DNA of 61,125 nucleotides from Alphaproteobacteria bacterium (GCA_029246865.1 JAQWMI010000017.1:1-61125); one strand, 5' to 3'; counted from the first letter of the stretch, positions 30,997-41,627 are shown. Numbers and translations: made by a program. The notes: generated from the sequence alone by a model not told the origin.

Positions 30997-31658
30997 TGAA
31001 ATACTTTTTACTGTTTTTATTAATTTTTAATTTTAGTTATTTAAAGAATTTATCAGCATATTACAAAGTTTCTATAAAAAACTTAGATGATAGTTTTCAT
31101 CTAGATTATTTTTCTCATCGATTAATCTCTGAACTAACATCTACTAATCAGGATATTGGTGAATTTAATAAATACTTTAATAATTTTTTTTATGATAATA
31201 GCCAGCAGTCCTATCAATTTGAAATTGATATTAGCAGTTTGAGCGATGATCTTATTTCAAAAAATATTCAATTTAATTTAAATTTATTGAATTGTAGTCT
31301 TGTTGAAGGATTTTTTACTATAAATGTTAATGAGTCTGAAAATAATTGCCCCACATTTAATGTAATTACTTCTAAGGATAAACATTACATTTATATTTCC
31401 AATTCAAATATAAGCTTCAGGCTTAAGGAAGTTACAACTATAAATGAAAATACATTAAAGGATTTATGGATTAATTTACTTTCCATTTCTTCGCCTTATC
31501 AAAGAGAATATCAGATTAGATATAAAGATTATTCAAATTTAACTCAAATTATCAATGATTATCCTGATATTATTTCATATAAAGATCAGAATATATTATT
31601 AAATATTAATCATTTTTACTCCAACGATGAAATTAATTTTCTTCTAGGTCTTCAGTGA
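30996..31658 (+). CDS. secreted/periplasmic protein, possibly DUF2066-like (upstream of hda)
   Basis: From ATG 30996: signal peptide-like MKYFLLFLLIFNFSYLKNLSA; DUF2066 often occupies the purM-hda interval; family match uncertain. Confidence 0.45.
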   Translation: MKYFLLFLLIFNFSYLKNLSAYYKVSIKNLDDSFHLDYFSHRLISELTSTNQDIGEFNKYFNNFFYDNSQQSYQFEIDISSLSDDLISKNIQFNLNLLNCSLVEGFFTINVNESENNCPTFNVITSKDKHYIYISNSNISFRLKEVTTINENTLKDLWINLLSISSPYQREYQIRYKDYSNLTQIINDYPDIISYKDQNILLNINHFYSNDEINFLLGLQ

Positions 31659-32281
31659 CCCAAAATTTTTTCGATTTTAATTCAGTTAAAAATGATGAGA
31701 TAGTTATTTCTCATGAAAATGAAGATGTATTATATTTATTAGAAAATCTAACTTGTCAATTATCCTACATTACCGGTTCTAGCAAATCTGGTAAGTCAAC
31801 CTTAGTCAACAAATATGCAAAAATTCATAAAGCTCAAATTATATCTGATCAAAGTGATTTATTATTTTCAATAGATAAAAAATTTTATTTTATTGATCAA
31901 AATCTCTCAAAATTTAATACTGAATTATTATTTCATTTTGTTCAAAATATTATTACCCATAATTACACTCTGTATATATTTAGTGAATTTGATCACAGTC
32001 AAAAACCTACAGGTTTGCTAGATCTAGATTCTAGATTATCTTTATTTAATAAGTTTAATCTTAATGAACCAGATGATCAATTAACAATAAATTTATTAAA
32101 AAAATTTTTAAAGATAAATTCAATAACTATCAATGAAACTATCATTGTTGAATTACCTAAATATATAAATCGTACCTATTTGGGAATTTATAATTGTGCT
32201 AATGATATAAATCATTTGCTTTATAACAATAACCATAATATTAATTTGAAACTTATTAAAGATTTTTACAATGCAATATAG
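31655..32281 (+). CDS. hda: Hda-like DnaA-related ATPase
   Basis: Walker A-like GSSKSGKSTLVNKY; FNKFNLNEPDDQLTINLLKKFLKI; purM-X-hda synteny. Confidence 0.75.
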   Translation: MTQNFFDFNSVKNDEIVISHENEDVLYLLENLTCQLSYITGSSKSGKSTLVNKYAKIHKAQIISDQSDLLFSIDKKFYFIDQNLSKFNTELLFHFVQNIITHNYTLYIFSEFDHSQKPTGLLDLDSRLSLFNKFNLNEPDDQLTINLLKKFLKINSITINETIIVELPKYINRTYLGIYNCANDINHLLYNNNHNINLKLIKDFYNAI

Positions 32282-34052
32282 AGATTACTATTTAAATAAA
32301 GTAAACAAAACCCTTACTTCTTCTAAAGTTAAAGTAAGTGGTTGGGTAAATAGAGTTAGGGACCATGGCAATCTACTTTTTATAGATCTCAGAGATTCAA
32401 CATCACTACTTCAATGTGTCGTTGATAATAGTTCTGATATTTTCACTGAATTATCCAATTTAAAAAATGAGGATGTGATAATGTTAGAAGGGTTAATTTC
32501 TGATAGAACTCAAGATACAATTAATAAAAATTTAGATACTGGTGAAGTTGAATTAAAAATTGAAAGTTTTGAATACTTAAGTAAATGCGTAAGAACTCTT
32601 CCTCTTGAGGTAAATTCTGAAAAAGATTATGGTGAAGAAGTTCGTTTAAAGTACAGGTATTTAGACTTAAGAAGGCCTAAAATTGCTAAAAATATTTTAC
32701 TCAGATCTAACGTTGTGGATTTTGTTAGATCTTTTATGAAGCAAAATAATTTTACAGAGTTAGCTACACCAATACTAACTGCCCCTTCTCCAGAAGGGGC
32801 TAGAGACTATCTCGTTCCTTCAAGAATTCACAAGGGAAGTTTTTATGCACTACCCCAAGCGCCACAGCAATTTAAACAACTATTTATGGCTTCAGGTATT
32901 GATCGATATTTTCAAATAGCCCCATGCTTTAGAGATGAAGACAGTAGGGCGGATCGTTCACCTGGTGAATTTTACCAAATTGATATGGAAATGAGTTTTG
33001 CGACTCAAGATGAGGTCCTTGAAATTATCAGTAACTTATTATTTGAAATTTTTGATAAATTCAAACTTGAAGGAAAAAAAATTAATAATTTACCTTTTCC
33101 AACATTTTCGTTTAATGAATGTCTTACGGAGTTTGGTTGTGATAAGCCCGATTTAAGAAACCCTCTTCGTTTAAAAAATGTTACAGATTATTTCAAAAAT
33201 TCTGGTCTTAAAATATTCCAAGACTTAATAGATAATAAAGGCGCAATTGTTAATTGCATTCAAGCTCAAGGTTCTCAAGGTAAACCAAGGAGTTTTTTTG
33301 ATAATTTAAACAAATGGGCTATTGATGAGGGAAAAAAAGGTCTTGGTTATATTAATTTTGAAAATAAAGAAGCAAAAGGACCACTTGCTAAAAATTTTAA
33401 TCCGGATGTATTGAAATCAATGCTTCATGATCTTGATTTTAATCAAGAGGACGGACTATTATTTATTTGTGATCAGCCATTAGAATCATATGATTTTTCC
33501 TCGAAAGTTATACAAAAACTTGGTGTTGATTTAGACCTATTAGATAAAAATGATTATCAATTTTGTTGGGTTATTGACTATCCAATGTTTGAAAAAAATT
33601 CTACAACAGGAGAAATAGATTTTAGCCATAATCCATTTTCTATGCCTCAAGGAGGAATGGATGCACTTTTAACCAAAGACCCCTTAGATGTCTTAGCTTA
33701 CCAATATGATATTGTCTGCAATGGGATTGAACTTTCATCGGGAGCAATTAGAAATCACCAACCTGAAATTATGAAAAAAGCATTTCAAATTGCTGGATAT
33801 AATGAAGAAGATATTAAAACAAAGTTTAGTGCACTTTATGAAGCTTTTCATTACGGAGTGCCACCTCATGGGGGCTGCGCACCTGGTCTGGATAGAATAT
33901 TAATGCTTTTATCTGATAATGAAAATATCAGAGAAGTGATAGCTTTTCCTTTTAATCAAAAAGCTCAAGATTTAATGATGAATGCGCCCGTAAAAGTTGA
34001 TGAAAAAAACCTAAAAGAATTAGGTCTGAAAAAAATTATCGAGAAGCTTTAA
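32271..34052 (+). CDS. aspS: aspartyl-tRNA synthetase
   Basis: RDHGNLLFIDLRD; RYLDLRRP; CFRDEDSRADRSPGEFYQIDMEMSF; GLDRILMLL. Confidence 0.97.
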   Translation: MQYRDYYLNKVNKTLTSSKVKVSGWVNRVRDHGNLLFIDLRDSTSLLQCVVDNSSDIFTELSNLKNEDVIMLEGLISDRTQDTINKNLDTGEVELKIESFEYLSKCVRTLPLEVNSEKDYGEEVRLKYRYLDLRRPKIAKNILLRSNVVDFVRSFMKQNNFTELATPILTAPSPEGARDYLVPSRIHKGSFYALPQAPQQFKQLFMASGIDRYFQIAPCFRDEDSRADRSPGEFYQIDMEMSFATQDEVLEIISNLLFEIFDKFKLEGKKINNLPFPTFSFNECLTEFGCDKPDLRNPLRLKNVTDYFKNSGLKIFQDLIDNKGAIVNCIQAQGSQGKPRSFFDNLNKWAIDEGKKGLGYINFENKEAKGPLAKNFNPDVLKSMLHDLDFNQEDGLLFICDQPLESYDFSSKVIQKLGVDLDLLDKNDYQFCWVIDYPMFEKNSTTGEIDFSHNPFSMPQGGMDALLTKDPLDVLAYQYDIVCNGIELSSGAIRNHQPEIMKKAFQIAGYNEEDIKTKFSALYEAFHYGVPPHGGCAPGLDRILMLLSDNENIREVIAFPFNQKAQDLMMNAPVKVDEKNLKELGLKKIIEKL

Positions 34053-36546
34053 GTATTGCCTCAACATCTTTAATAGTAATATTTTCTCCATCAATTTCTG
34101 CTGGAATTTTATAATTCATAATACCAATCTTAAAATAATATTTTCCAGTTTTTCCTTTATAAAGATTTGCCTTCTGTTTTCTTCTTTTTAATACACCAAT
34201 TTCCCTTACTTTATTTGTAGGTCTATTTTTTTTAATATTAATTAATTCTATAGCTTCTCTTAATCCTATATCTAAAACATCAAATTTTCTTCCAAGTGAA
34301 GCAAAAATATCTTTATATTTTACATATGGGCCATAAGCACCAATATTTGCAATAATTTCATCTTCACTATCAGGGTAAAATCCAAGAGTCTTTGGAAGTT
34401 TAATTAATTGGCTTGCAATATTCATCCCGATATTAATTGCATCATAATTTTTTGTTAAAGTAACTCTTTTAGGTTTTTCTTCATCCTGATCAGTGCCTAA
34501 TTGTAAATAATACCCATAGGGTCCTAAATGAACAGCGATCTCTCTATTAGTATCGGCGTCTTTACCTAGAACTCTTGGAAATACGACGATATCGTCTCCT
34601 TCTCTGTTTTTAGGATTAATTTCCTTTATGAAGGCGCCAATAGAAACTGTATATTTACAATCAGGATAGTTGGAGCAACCAATAAACCCACCCATTTTTC
34701 CAACTTTCACACCTAAACTACCACCACAATCTTTAGTGTTTGCCCATGAAGAACACTTAATATCAATTTCTCCACTTAGCTTTTTAAAAATCACAGGCGA
34801 AAGTTCGTCATTAATTACATCATAGACTTCTCTATTAGCTTTACCCATAACTTCATTAATGTAAAACTCAAAATCTTTCCAGAAATTAAGAACAATTGTT
34901 TTCCATTCGGCATTACTTATTGCAACATCATCAAGTTGATTTTCTAAATCTGCAGTAAATTTATACTCTAAGAATTTTTTGAAATAGTTACACAAAAATA
35001 CATTCACAACTCTTCCTCTATCATTAAGTAAAAATGCCTTACCATTTTTTAAAACATAACCTCTGTTTACTATTGTCTGAAGAATTGAGGCATAAGTAGA
35101 TGGTCTTCCAATATCTAGTTCTTCTAATTTCTTAACAAGACTAGCGTCTGTGTATCTTGAAGGTGGTGATGTAAAAGATTCAACGGACTCAACAGAGTCA
35201 ATTTTAAATTCATCTCCAATTTTGACGGAGTCTAATAATAAAAAGGTTTCTTCTTCGTCATCTTGAATATTATAAGCTTTTTTATATCCATCAAAAATGA
35301 GCTTTCCAATTGTAGCTTTAAGAAGAACAGAATTATTCTCATTCGCAATTCTTATTGTTGATAGTTTTGTTTCTGCATTTACCATTTGAGAGGATATTGT
35401 TCTCCTCCAAATTAAATTATAAAGCTTAAATTGTTCTTCTGTGAGACTATCCTTAATAGATTCAGGATGAATATTGATATCTGTTGGTCTAATAGCTTCA
35501 TGTGCCTCTTGAGCATTTTTTTTCTTTGTCTTATATATAATCGGATCTTTAGGAACATACTCTTCACCATATTCACTTTTTATTTTATCTCGAAGAATTG
35601 ATAAGGTGTCGTTTGATAATGAGATGCTGTCAGTTCTCATATATGTAATTAGAGCAATTGTTTCTAATCCAATGTCCACGCCCATATATAAACCTTGAGC
35701 AACAGTCATAGTTTGACTAGCACTAAAATTTATTTGACTATTTGCGGTTTGTTGAAGCATAGAGGTATTAAAGGGGGCTTTTGGTTTCCTTGAGATATTT
35801 CTCTCATCTATTGCCTTAATGGAATAAGAATGATTTTTAATTTTAGATACAGCAGACTCAGCTTTTTCTTCGTCATTGAAAAACATCTTATCAACTTTAG
35901 ATCCTTCATACTCATTAATTGATGTTTCAATAATTTGATCATTAATTTTTCCATTAATTAATATTTTAAAAAATCTATCAGGCTCGAAGCTTTCAATTTC
36001 AATTTCTTTTTCATAAATTAGTCTTACTGCAACAGATTGAACACGACCAGCGGATCTACTTCCTGGCATCTTCCTCCATAATACTGGAGATAAGTTGTAA
36101 CCAGCTAAATAATCTAAGCTCCTTCTAGCCATATAGGCTGAAACTAAATCCTGATCAACTGAACGTGCTTTTTCAAAACTCAATAAAACTGCCTTCTTAG
36201 TGATTTCATTAAAGGTAATTCTTTTAAATTTTTTTGAGTCCACATCTTTTTCTAAAGAATTAACTAGGTGCCAAGTAATAGCTTCTCCTTCTCTATCTGG
36301 ATCGGTAGCTAAATATATAGTTTCGTAATTAATTGCTTTTTTTCTTATATTATCCAAAAGCTTCTCACCTGCAGAAGTAGTTTCCCAGTTTAGTATTACA
36401 TCTTTTTGATCTTCCGATATAACAACTCCATTTTTTTTTGCTAGATCTCTAAAATGACCAACGGTAGCTATCACTTCAAATTGATCACCTAGATATTTAT
36501 TTATGGTTTTTGCTTTGGCTGGAGATTCAACAATTAAAAGGTTCAT
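34036..36546 (-). CDS. topA: DNA topoisomerase I
   Basis: LLIVESPAKAKTINKYLG; ATDPDREGEAI; ITYMRTDS; GRPSTYASI. Confidence 0.97.
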   Translation of the reverse strand: MNLLIVESPAKAKTINKYLGDQFEVIATVGHFRDLAKKNGVVISEDQKDVILNWETTSAGEKLLDNIRKKAINYETIYLATDPDREGEAITWHLVNSLEKDVDSKKFKRITFNEITKKAVLLSFEKARSVDQDLVSAYMARRSLDYLAGYNLSPVLWRKMPGSRSAGRVQSVAVRLIYEKEIEIESFEPDRFFKILINGKINDQIIETSINEYEGSKVDKMFFNDEEKAESAVSKIKNHSYSIKAIDERNISRKPKAPFNTSMLQQTANSQINFSASQTMTVAQGLYMGVDIGLETIALITYMRTDSISLSNDTLSILRDKIKSEYGEEYVPKDPIIYKTKKKNAQEAHEAIRPTDINIHPESIKDSLTEEQFKLYNLIWRRTISSQMVNAETKLSTIRIANENNSVLLKATIGKLIFDGYKKAYNIQDDEEETFLLLDSVKIGDEFKIDSVESVESFTSPPSRYTDASLVKKLEELDIGRPSTYASILQTIVNRGYVLKNGKAFLLNDRGRVVNVFLCNYFKKFLEYKFTADLENQLDDVAISNAEWKTIVLNFWKDFEFYINEVMGKANREVYDVINDELSPVIFKKLSGEIDIKCSSWANTKDCGGSLGVKVGKMGGFIGCSNYPDCKYTVSIGAFIKEINPKNREGDDIVVFPRVLGKDADTNREIAVHLGPYGYYLQLGTDQDEEKPKRVTLTKNYDAINIGMNIASQLIKLPKTLGFYPDSEDEIIANIGAYGPYVKYKDIFASLGRKFDVLDIGLREAIELINIKKNRPTNKVREIGVLKRRKQKANLYKGKTGKYYFKIGIMNYKIPAEIDGENITIKDVEAILKASR

Positions 36547-37133
36547 TATAAATCAATTTTATTTTCACTTTTATTGATTAATCTTTTGATGTTATCTTTA
36601 TGTTTATAATAAATAACTATCATAAGTATCAATATTAGTGACTTATTTAAGCCACCATCTATAAAAATAAAATTTGCTATTGTCAAAATAAATATTGAAA
36701 CAAGTGCTCCTAGAGATGAAAGTTTCGTAATTTTTACTATCAAAAGCCAAGTCATTATTGACAAAATTGCAGGAAAAGGACTTATAAATAAAAAACCTCC
36801 AAAGAGAGTGGCTACACCTTTTCCGCCCTTAAATTTTAACCATACCGGATAAATATGTCCAATTACTGCAAAGAAAACTATAGCAACCTTATAGTTATTA
36901 AAAAAAGTATGGTCATAGTTATTTATCAATATTAAGGCCACCACAGGCTTTAAGGCATCTAGCAGCAATACCATAGCGCCTATCTTTTTTGAAACTATTC
37001 TAAAGACATTTGTGGCCCCAATATTACCTGATCCCTCTTTGGTAATATTTTTTCCAGTTAAAATTTTTGTTACAATTAAACCAAAAGGAATGGAGCCAAC
37101 AAGGTAAGCAAAAGATAAATATATATATTCCAT
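36546..37133 (-). CDS. plsY: glycerol-3-phosphate acyltransferase PlsY
   Basis: YLVGSIPFGLIV; GSGNIGATNVFR; FKGGKGVAT. Confidence 0.95.
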   Translation of the reverse strand: MEYIYLSFAYLVGSIPFGLIVTKILTGKNITKEGSGNIGATNVFRIVSKKIGAMVLLLDALKPVVALILINNYDHTFFNNYKVAIVFFAVIGHIYPVWLKFKGGKGVATLFGGFLFISPFPAILSIMTWLLIVKITKLSSLGALVSIFILTIANFIFIDGGLNKSLILILMIVIYYKHKDNIKRLINKSENKIDL

Positions 37134-37145
37134 AAAAAATTAACT

Positions 37146-38033
37146 TTAGAATAAATATTCTAGGCAGGCCATTCTTGTATAAACACCCATTTCCACTTGA
37201 TCTAGTATTAAGGATCGCTTGTAGGTATCTAAAACGTCATCACTGATTTCAATATTTCTATTAACAGGACCTGGATGCATAAGAAAAGGCTTGGATTTTA
37301 AATGCTTCATATTTAAGCAATATTTATTCTTAAAACTTGCAACAGATGACTTTAAATTTTTATTAATTCTTTCTTTTTGTATTCGCAACATCATAATTAC
37401 ATCTAAGTTATCTATATTATTTAAGCTATTGCGATATTTAATATTTTTATTTATTTTTAAAAGATTGTTTTTATCTAAAAAATAATTAGGTGCAATTATT
37501 TCGATATTGTAATTAAGTTTAGTAAATAATTTTATATTGGAGTGAGCAACTCTACTGTGTTTAATATCTCCACAAATACCAATAGTAATTTTTTTATTGC
37601 CAAATTTTTTCTTCAAAATAGCGTAATCTAGTAAAGATTGAGTAGGATGTTCATTTTTCCCGTCTCCCGCGTTAATGACTGAGATTTTATGATTATTATA
37701 AATATCTCTTGGAGAAAACTCACTCTGATCTCTTATAATAAGTGCATCGGGATTCATACTTACTAAAGTTGCCATTGTATCTTTAAAAGTCTCACCTTTA
37801 GAAAGAGAGCTTTTATCAAAATTTATATTTATTATATTATGTCCAATTTTCTTTGCAGCTAATTCAAAACTAACTGTCGTTCTTGTCGAAGGTTCTAAAA
37901 AAAGGTTAAAGATATTTCTAACTTTTGATTTTTTAGTCTTTTTTTTATTTAATGAAAACTTAATGGCATCATCAGCTATTTTATTAATCTCTTTTATACT
38001 TAAATCATCTATGGAGGTTATTTTTTTAATCAT
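37146..38033 (-). CDS. pyrB: aspartate carbamoyltransferase catalytic subunit
   Basis: FLEPSTRTTVSFELAAKKIG; GKNEHPTQSLLD; MHPGPVNRNIEI. Confidence 0.96.
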   Translation of the reverse strand: MIKKITSIDDLSIKEINKIADDAIKFSLNKKKTKKSKVRNIFNLFLEPSTRTTVSFELAAKKIGHNIININFDKSSLSKGETFKDTMATLVSMNPDALIIRDQSEFSPRDIYNNHKISVINAGDGKNEHPTQSLLDYAILKKKFGNKKITIGICGDIKHSRVAHSNIKLFTKLNYNIEIIAPNYFLDKNNLLKINKNIKYRNSLNNIDNLDVIMMLRIQKERINKNLKSSVASFKNKYCLNMKHLKSKPFLMHPGPVNRNIEISDDVLDTYKRSLILDQVEMGVYTRMACLEYLF

Positions 38034-38469
38034 TTTTATAATTATGATACAAAGCTAAGAAATCATCTAAGATTAAACAAGCACTTTTTTCATGAACTCC
38101 TTTTTTACTAGTCTTAGTACTAGTTTTGTACTGTTTACTGCTTAATCTTTCATCAATGAGGTAAATAGGAAAATTTTGAACTCTTAGTATCCTTTCGATG
38201 AAAAGGTTAACATTAACTATCATTTTTGAGTCTGACCCATCTAGGTTATAAGGTTTTCCTATAATTATTCCATATATATTATTTGACTCGACAATTTCAA
38301 TAATTTCATTCAATAACTGTCTTTCACTCAGTGTTTTAAAAGGAATAGCAATTAAGTTGGTTTGATCGCTTATGGCTAGTCCTAAGTTTTTTAAACCAAA
38401 ATCTATTGCTAGAAATTTTGACCTATACGTATTGTTAATTAAAAATTCTGATATATTATCTACCACCAT
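38026..38469 (-). CDS. ruvX: Holliday junction resolvase-like RuvX/YqgF
   Basis: LAIDFGLKNLGLAISD; IIIGKPYNLDGSDS; LIDERLSSKQ. Confidence 0.93.
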   Translation of the reverse strand: MVVDNISEFLINNTYRSKFLAIDFGLKNLGLAISDQTNLIAIPFKTLSERQLLNEIIEIVESNNIYGIIIGKPYNLDGSDSKMIVNVNLFIERILRVQNFPIYLIDERLSSKQYKTSTKTSKKGVHEKSACLILDDFLALYHNYKND

Positions 38470-38473
38470 ATTT

Positions 38474-38755
38474 ATGTCTGATATTAATATTAAAAAAGTA
38501 TCTTATCTAGCAAAGCTTGCATTAAATGATGATAAAGCTGCATTATATGAAAAATCTCTTAGTGAGATCATAGAATGGGTAGATAATTTAAAAAAAATAG
38601 ATACTGAAGGTGTAAAGCCACTTCATAATATTACCGAAAAAAATCAGAATATGAGAAATGATGAGGTTTTAAAAAAAAATTCTACTGAAGAAATTTTATC
38701 AAACGCTCCTGAAAAGGCTCAAAATTTCTTTAGAGTCCCGAAAGTTGTTGAGTGA
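38474..38755 (+). CDS. gatC: Asp/Glu-tRNA amidotransferase subunit C
   Basis: VSYLAKLALNDDK; EGVKPLHN; upstream of gatA; internal ATG at 38474. Confidence 0.93.
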   Translation: MSDINIKKVSYLAKLALNDDKAALYEKSLSEIIEWVDNLKKIDTEGVKPLHNITEKNQNMRNDEVLKKNSTEEILSNAPEKAQNFFRVPKVVE

Positions 38756-38758
38756 GAC

Positions 38759-40198
38759 TTGACTACAATTAAAGAAATTAAAGACCAGCTATCTAATAAA
38801 AAAATTAGCGTTCAAGAACTTTATGATGAATATTATAATAAAGCCAAAAAATCAGAGCTCAATAGTTTTAATCAACTACTAGAACCTGAGTATAATAAAC
38901 AAAATATTATTAATTCACAGTCAAGGTACAATGAAAAAAAAGATCTGCCTCTAGATGGTATTCCTCTTGGCATTAAAGATTTATTTTGCACTAAAGGTAT
39001 TCCCACCACAGCATCATCGAAAATTTTAGAAAAATTCATTCCTCAATATGAATCTCGTGTAACTCAAAATCTTTTAAATGATGGATCAATTTTTTTAGGT
39101 AAAAATAATTGTGATGAATTTGCTATGGGCTCTTCAAATGAAACAAGTTTTTATGGACCTGTTATTAATCCATGGAAAAATAAAAACCAAATTAATGATC
39201 ATTTGGTTCCTGGTGGTTCTTCAGGTGGATCTGCATCTGCTGTGGCAGAAAAAATTTGTGTTGCTTCAATTGGAACTGATACTGGAGGGTCAATCCGTCA
39301 GCCAGCTAGTTTATGTGGCGTAGTAGGATTGAAGCCCACATTCGGCTCATGTTCAAGATGGGGTGTAGTTGCATTTGCTTCTAGCTTAGATCAGGCTGGT
39401 CCAATTACAAACACAGTTGAAGATGCCGCTTACTTATTAAATTCGGTGAGTAGTTATGACTCTAACGACTCTACCTCCTCAAATCATAAAAGAGATAATT
39501 TTTTAGGAGGTATAGGTAGAAGCTTTGATCGTCCAATTACTATTGGTATCCCAAGTGATTATTTAAAAGATGTTAGTTCGGAGATTATTGAACAAATTGA
39601 AAATACTAAGAAACATCTTACTAATTTAAATATTAATTTTGTAGATGTAGAATTCACAACAACAGATTTTGCATTATCTACTTATTATATTATTGCTCCC
39701 GCAGAAGCTTCTTCAAATTTAGCTAGATATGATGGAATTAGATACGGTTATCGCGGTAAAGGTGACTCTTTGGAAGAGATTTATGTTAATTCAAGGTCAG
39801 AAGGTTTCGGAGAAGAAGTTATCAGAAGAATTTTAATAGGAACTTATGTGCTATCTGCAGGTTATTACGATGCCTACTACCGTAAGGCTCAAAGAGTAAG
39901 AAGACTTATTAAAGATGATTTTCAAAGAGTCTTAAAAGATGTTGATTTTATTTTAACTCCAACTACCCCAAATGAAGCTTTTAAAATTGGAGAAAAATTG
40001 GACCCAATTGCAATGTATATGAATGATATTTTTACTGTTCCTACAAGTTTAGCAGGACTACCGGCAATCTCATTACCTTCTGGTTTGAGTAAAAACAATC
40101 TCCCTTTAGGGATTCAATTAATTGGTAATTATTTTCAGGAGAAGAATTTACTACAAATAGCATCCCTCTTAGAGAAAGAATTTGTTTTTAATGGATAA
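38759..40198 (+). CDS. gatA: Asp/Glu-tRNA amidotransferase subunit A (TTG start)
   Basis: Amidase signature: GGSSGGSASAVAEKICVASIGTDTGGSIRQPASLCGVVGLKPTFG. Confidence 0.97.
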   Translation: MTTIKEIKDQLSNKKISVQELYDEYYNKAKKSELNSFNQLLEPEYNKQNIINSQSRYNEKKDLPLDGIPLGIKDLFCTKGIPTTASSKILEKFIPQYESRVTQNLLNDGSIFLGKNNCDEFAMGSSNETSFYGPVINPWKNKNQINDHLVPGGSSGGSASAVAEKICVASIGTDTGGSIRQPASLCGVVGLKPTFGSCSRWGVVAFASSLDQAGPITNTVEDAAYLLNSVSSYDSNDSTSSNHKRDNFLGGIGRSFDRPITIGIPSDYLKDVSSEIIEQIENTKKHLTNLNINFVDVEFTTTDFALSTYYIIAPAEASSNLARYDGIRYGYRGKGDSLEEIYVNSRSEGFGEEVIRRILIGTYVLSAGYYDAYYRKAQRVRRLIKDDFQRVLKDVDFILTPTTPNEAFKIGEKLDPIAMYMNDIFTVPTSLAGLPAISLPSGLSKNNLPLGIQLIGNYFQEKNLLQIASLLEKEFVFNG

Positions 40199-41627
40199 TA
40201 ATTGGGAATTGGTTATGGGTTTAGAGGTTCATGCTCAATTAAAAACAGAGTCTAAATTATTCTCATCCTCACCAAATCAATTTGGTTCAGATCCCAATAG
40301 CAATGTAAATTTTATTGACGCTGGAATGCCAGGAATGCTACCAGTTATGAATTTTGGCTGTATCGAAAAAGCAATTAAAACAGGTTTTGCTTTGAATTTT
40401 CAAATAAATCCTTACTCAGTTTTTGAGAGAAAAAATTACTTTTATGCAGACTTGCCACAAGGTTATCAAATTAGTCAATTTGAATTTCCTATATTATCTG
40501 AAGGTCATATTGAAATTGAAAATGATAATGTTTTAAAAAAAATCCGTATTGAAAGAGCACATCTCGAGCAAGATGCCGGAAAGAGCATTCACGATATCGA
40601 TCCTAAATATAGTTTTATCGATCTTAATAGGGTGGGAACACCATTATTGGAAATTGTTTCTTATCCTGATTTTAATTCTGCAGACGAAGTAATTAATTAT
40701 ATAAGCTCACTAAGGCAAATACTAATGTATATTGATGTTTGTGACGGAAATATGCAGGAAGGTTCATTGAGGGTAGACGTAAATTTATCTGTAAAAAAAC
40801 CAAATGAAGAATTGGGAACGCGATGTGAAATCAAAAATATGAATTCTTTTAAATTTATTAGACAGGCAATTGATTATGAGTCTAAAAGACAAATTGAAGT
40901 TTTGGAGTCTGGTGGAAAAATTGAGCAAAATACTCTTTTATTTGATACTTCTACTGGAGAAACAAGACCTATGAGAAGTAAAGAATTTGCTCATGACTAT
41001 AGATATTTTCCTGATCCAGATTTGCTACCTGTCCATCTCACTGAGGAGCAGATTGAAAAAGTTAGACCAACAATTGGAGAACTCCCTCAACAAAAATTAA
41101 ATAAGTATATAAATGATTTTAAGTTAGAAAAAGATGTAGCTAAAATTATTATCTCAGAAAAATCATATGCTTACTTTTTTGAAAACTTAATCTCTTCTAA
41201 ATCCATTAAGCCTAAACTCGCCGCCTCCTGGTTAGTAGGGGATATCTTCTCTTTTATCAAAGAAAAAAATTTACAAATTAAAGATATTGATAATAGCTCT
41301 AATAAAATCATTCAATTATTAGAAATGATTGAGAGCGGCACTATTTCTAGTAAGGTTGCTAAGGATATTTTAGTAGAAGTTCTTCAAAATAACAAAGAGC
41401 CTTCTCAATTGGTAAAAGAACTTGGTCTTGAGCAAGTCTCAGATAATGACGAATTAGAAAAAATTGTTGATGACGCCTTAAAAGACGAAGAAGATAATAT
41501 TATGAAATTTCAGAGTGGTTCTGATAGAGTTTTAGGTTATTTTGTTGGAAAATGTTTAAAAGCAACCAAAGGAAAAGGTAATCCTAAAGTAATTAATGAA
41601 CTTTTATTAAAAAAATTGAATAAATAG
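40191..41627 (+). CDS. gatB: Asp/Glu-tRNA amidotransferase subunit B
   Basis: VMGLEVHAQLKTESKLFSSSPN; ends in TAG; ORF-track start is 40182. Confidence 0.96.
   Translation: MDNNWELVMGLEVHAQLKTESKLFSSSPNQFGSDPNSNVNFIDAGMPGMLPVMNFGCIEKAIKTGFALNFQINPYSVFERKNYFYADLPQGYQISQFEFPILSEGHIEIENDNVLKKIRIERAHLEQDAGKSIHDIDPKYSFIDLNRVGTPLLEIVSYPDFNSADEVINYISSLRQILMYIDVCDGNMQEGSLRVDVNLSVKKPNEELGTRCEIKNMNSFKFIRQAIDYESKRQIEVLESGGKIEQNTLLFDTSTGETRPMRSKEFAHDYRYFPDPDLLPVHLTEEQIEKVRPTIGELPQQKLNKYINDFKLEKDVAKIIISEKSYAYFFENLISSKSIKPKLAASWLVGDIFSFIKEKNLQIKDIDNSSNKIIQLLEMIESGTISSKVAKDILVEVLQNNKEPSQLVKELGLEQVSDNDELEKIVDDALKDEEDNIMKFQSGSDRVLGYFVGKCLKATKGKGNPKVINELLLKKLNK

Noticed and set aside
39111-39323. Plus-strand ORF of 70 aa in gatA
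   Set aside because: Alternative frame within the amidase signature of gatA.
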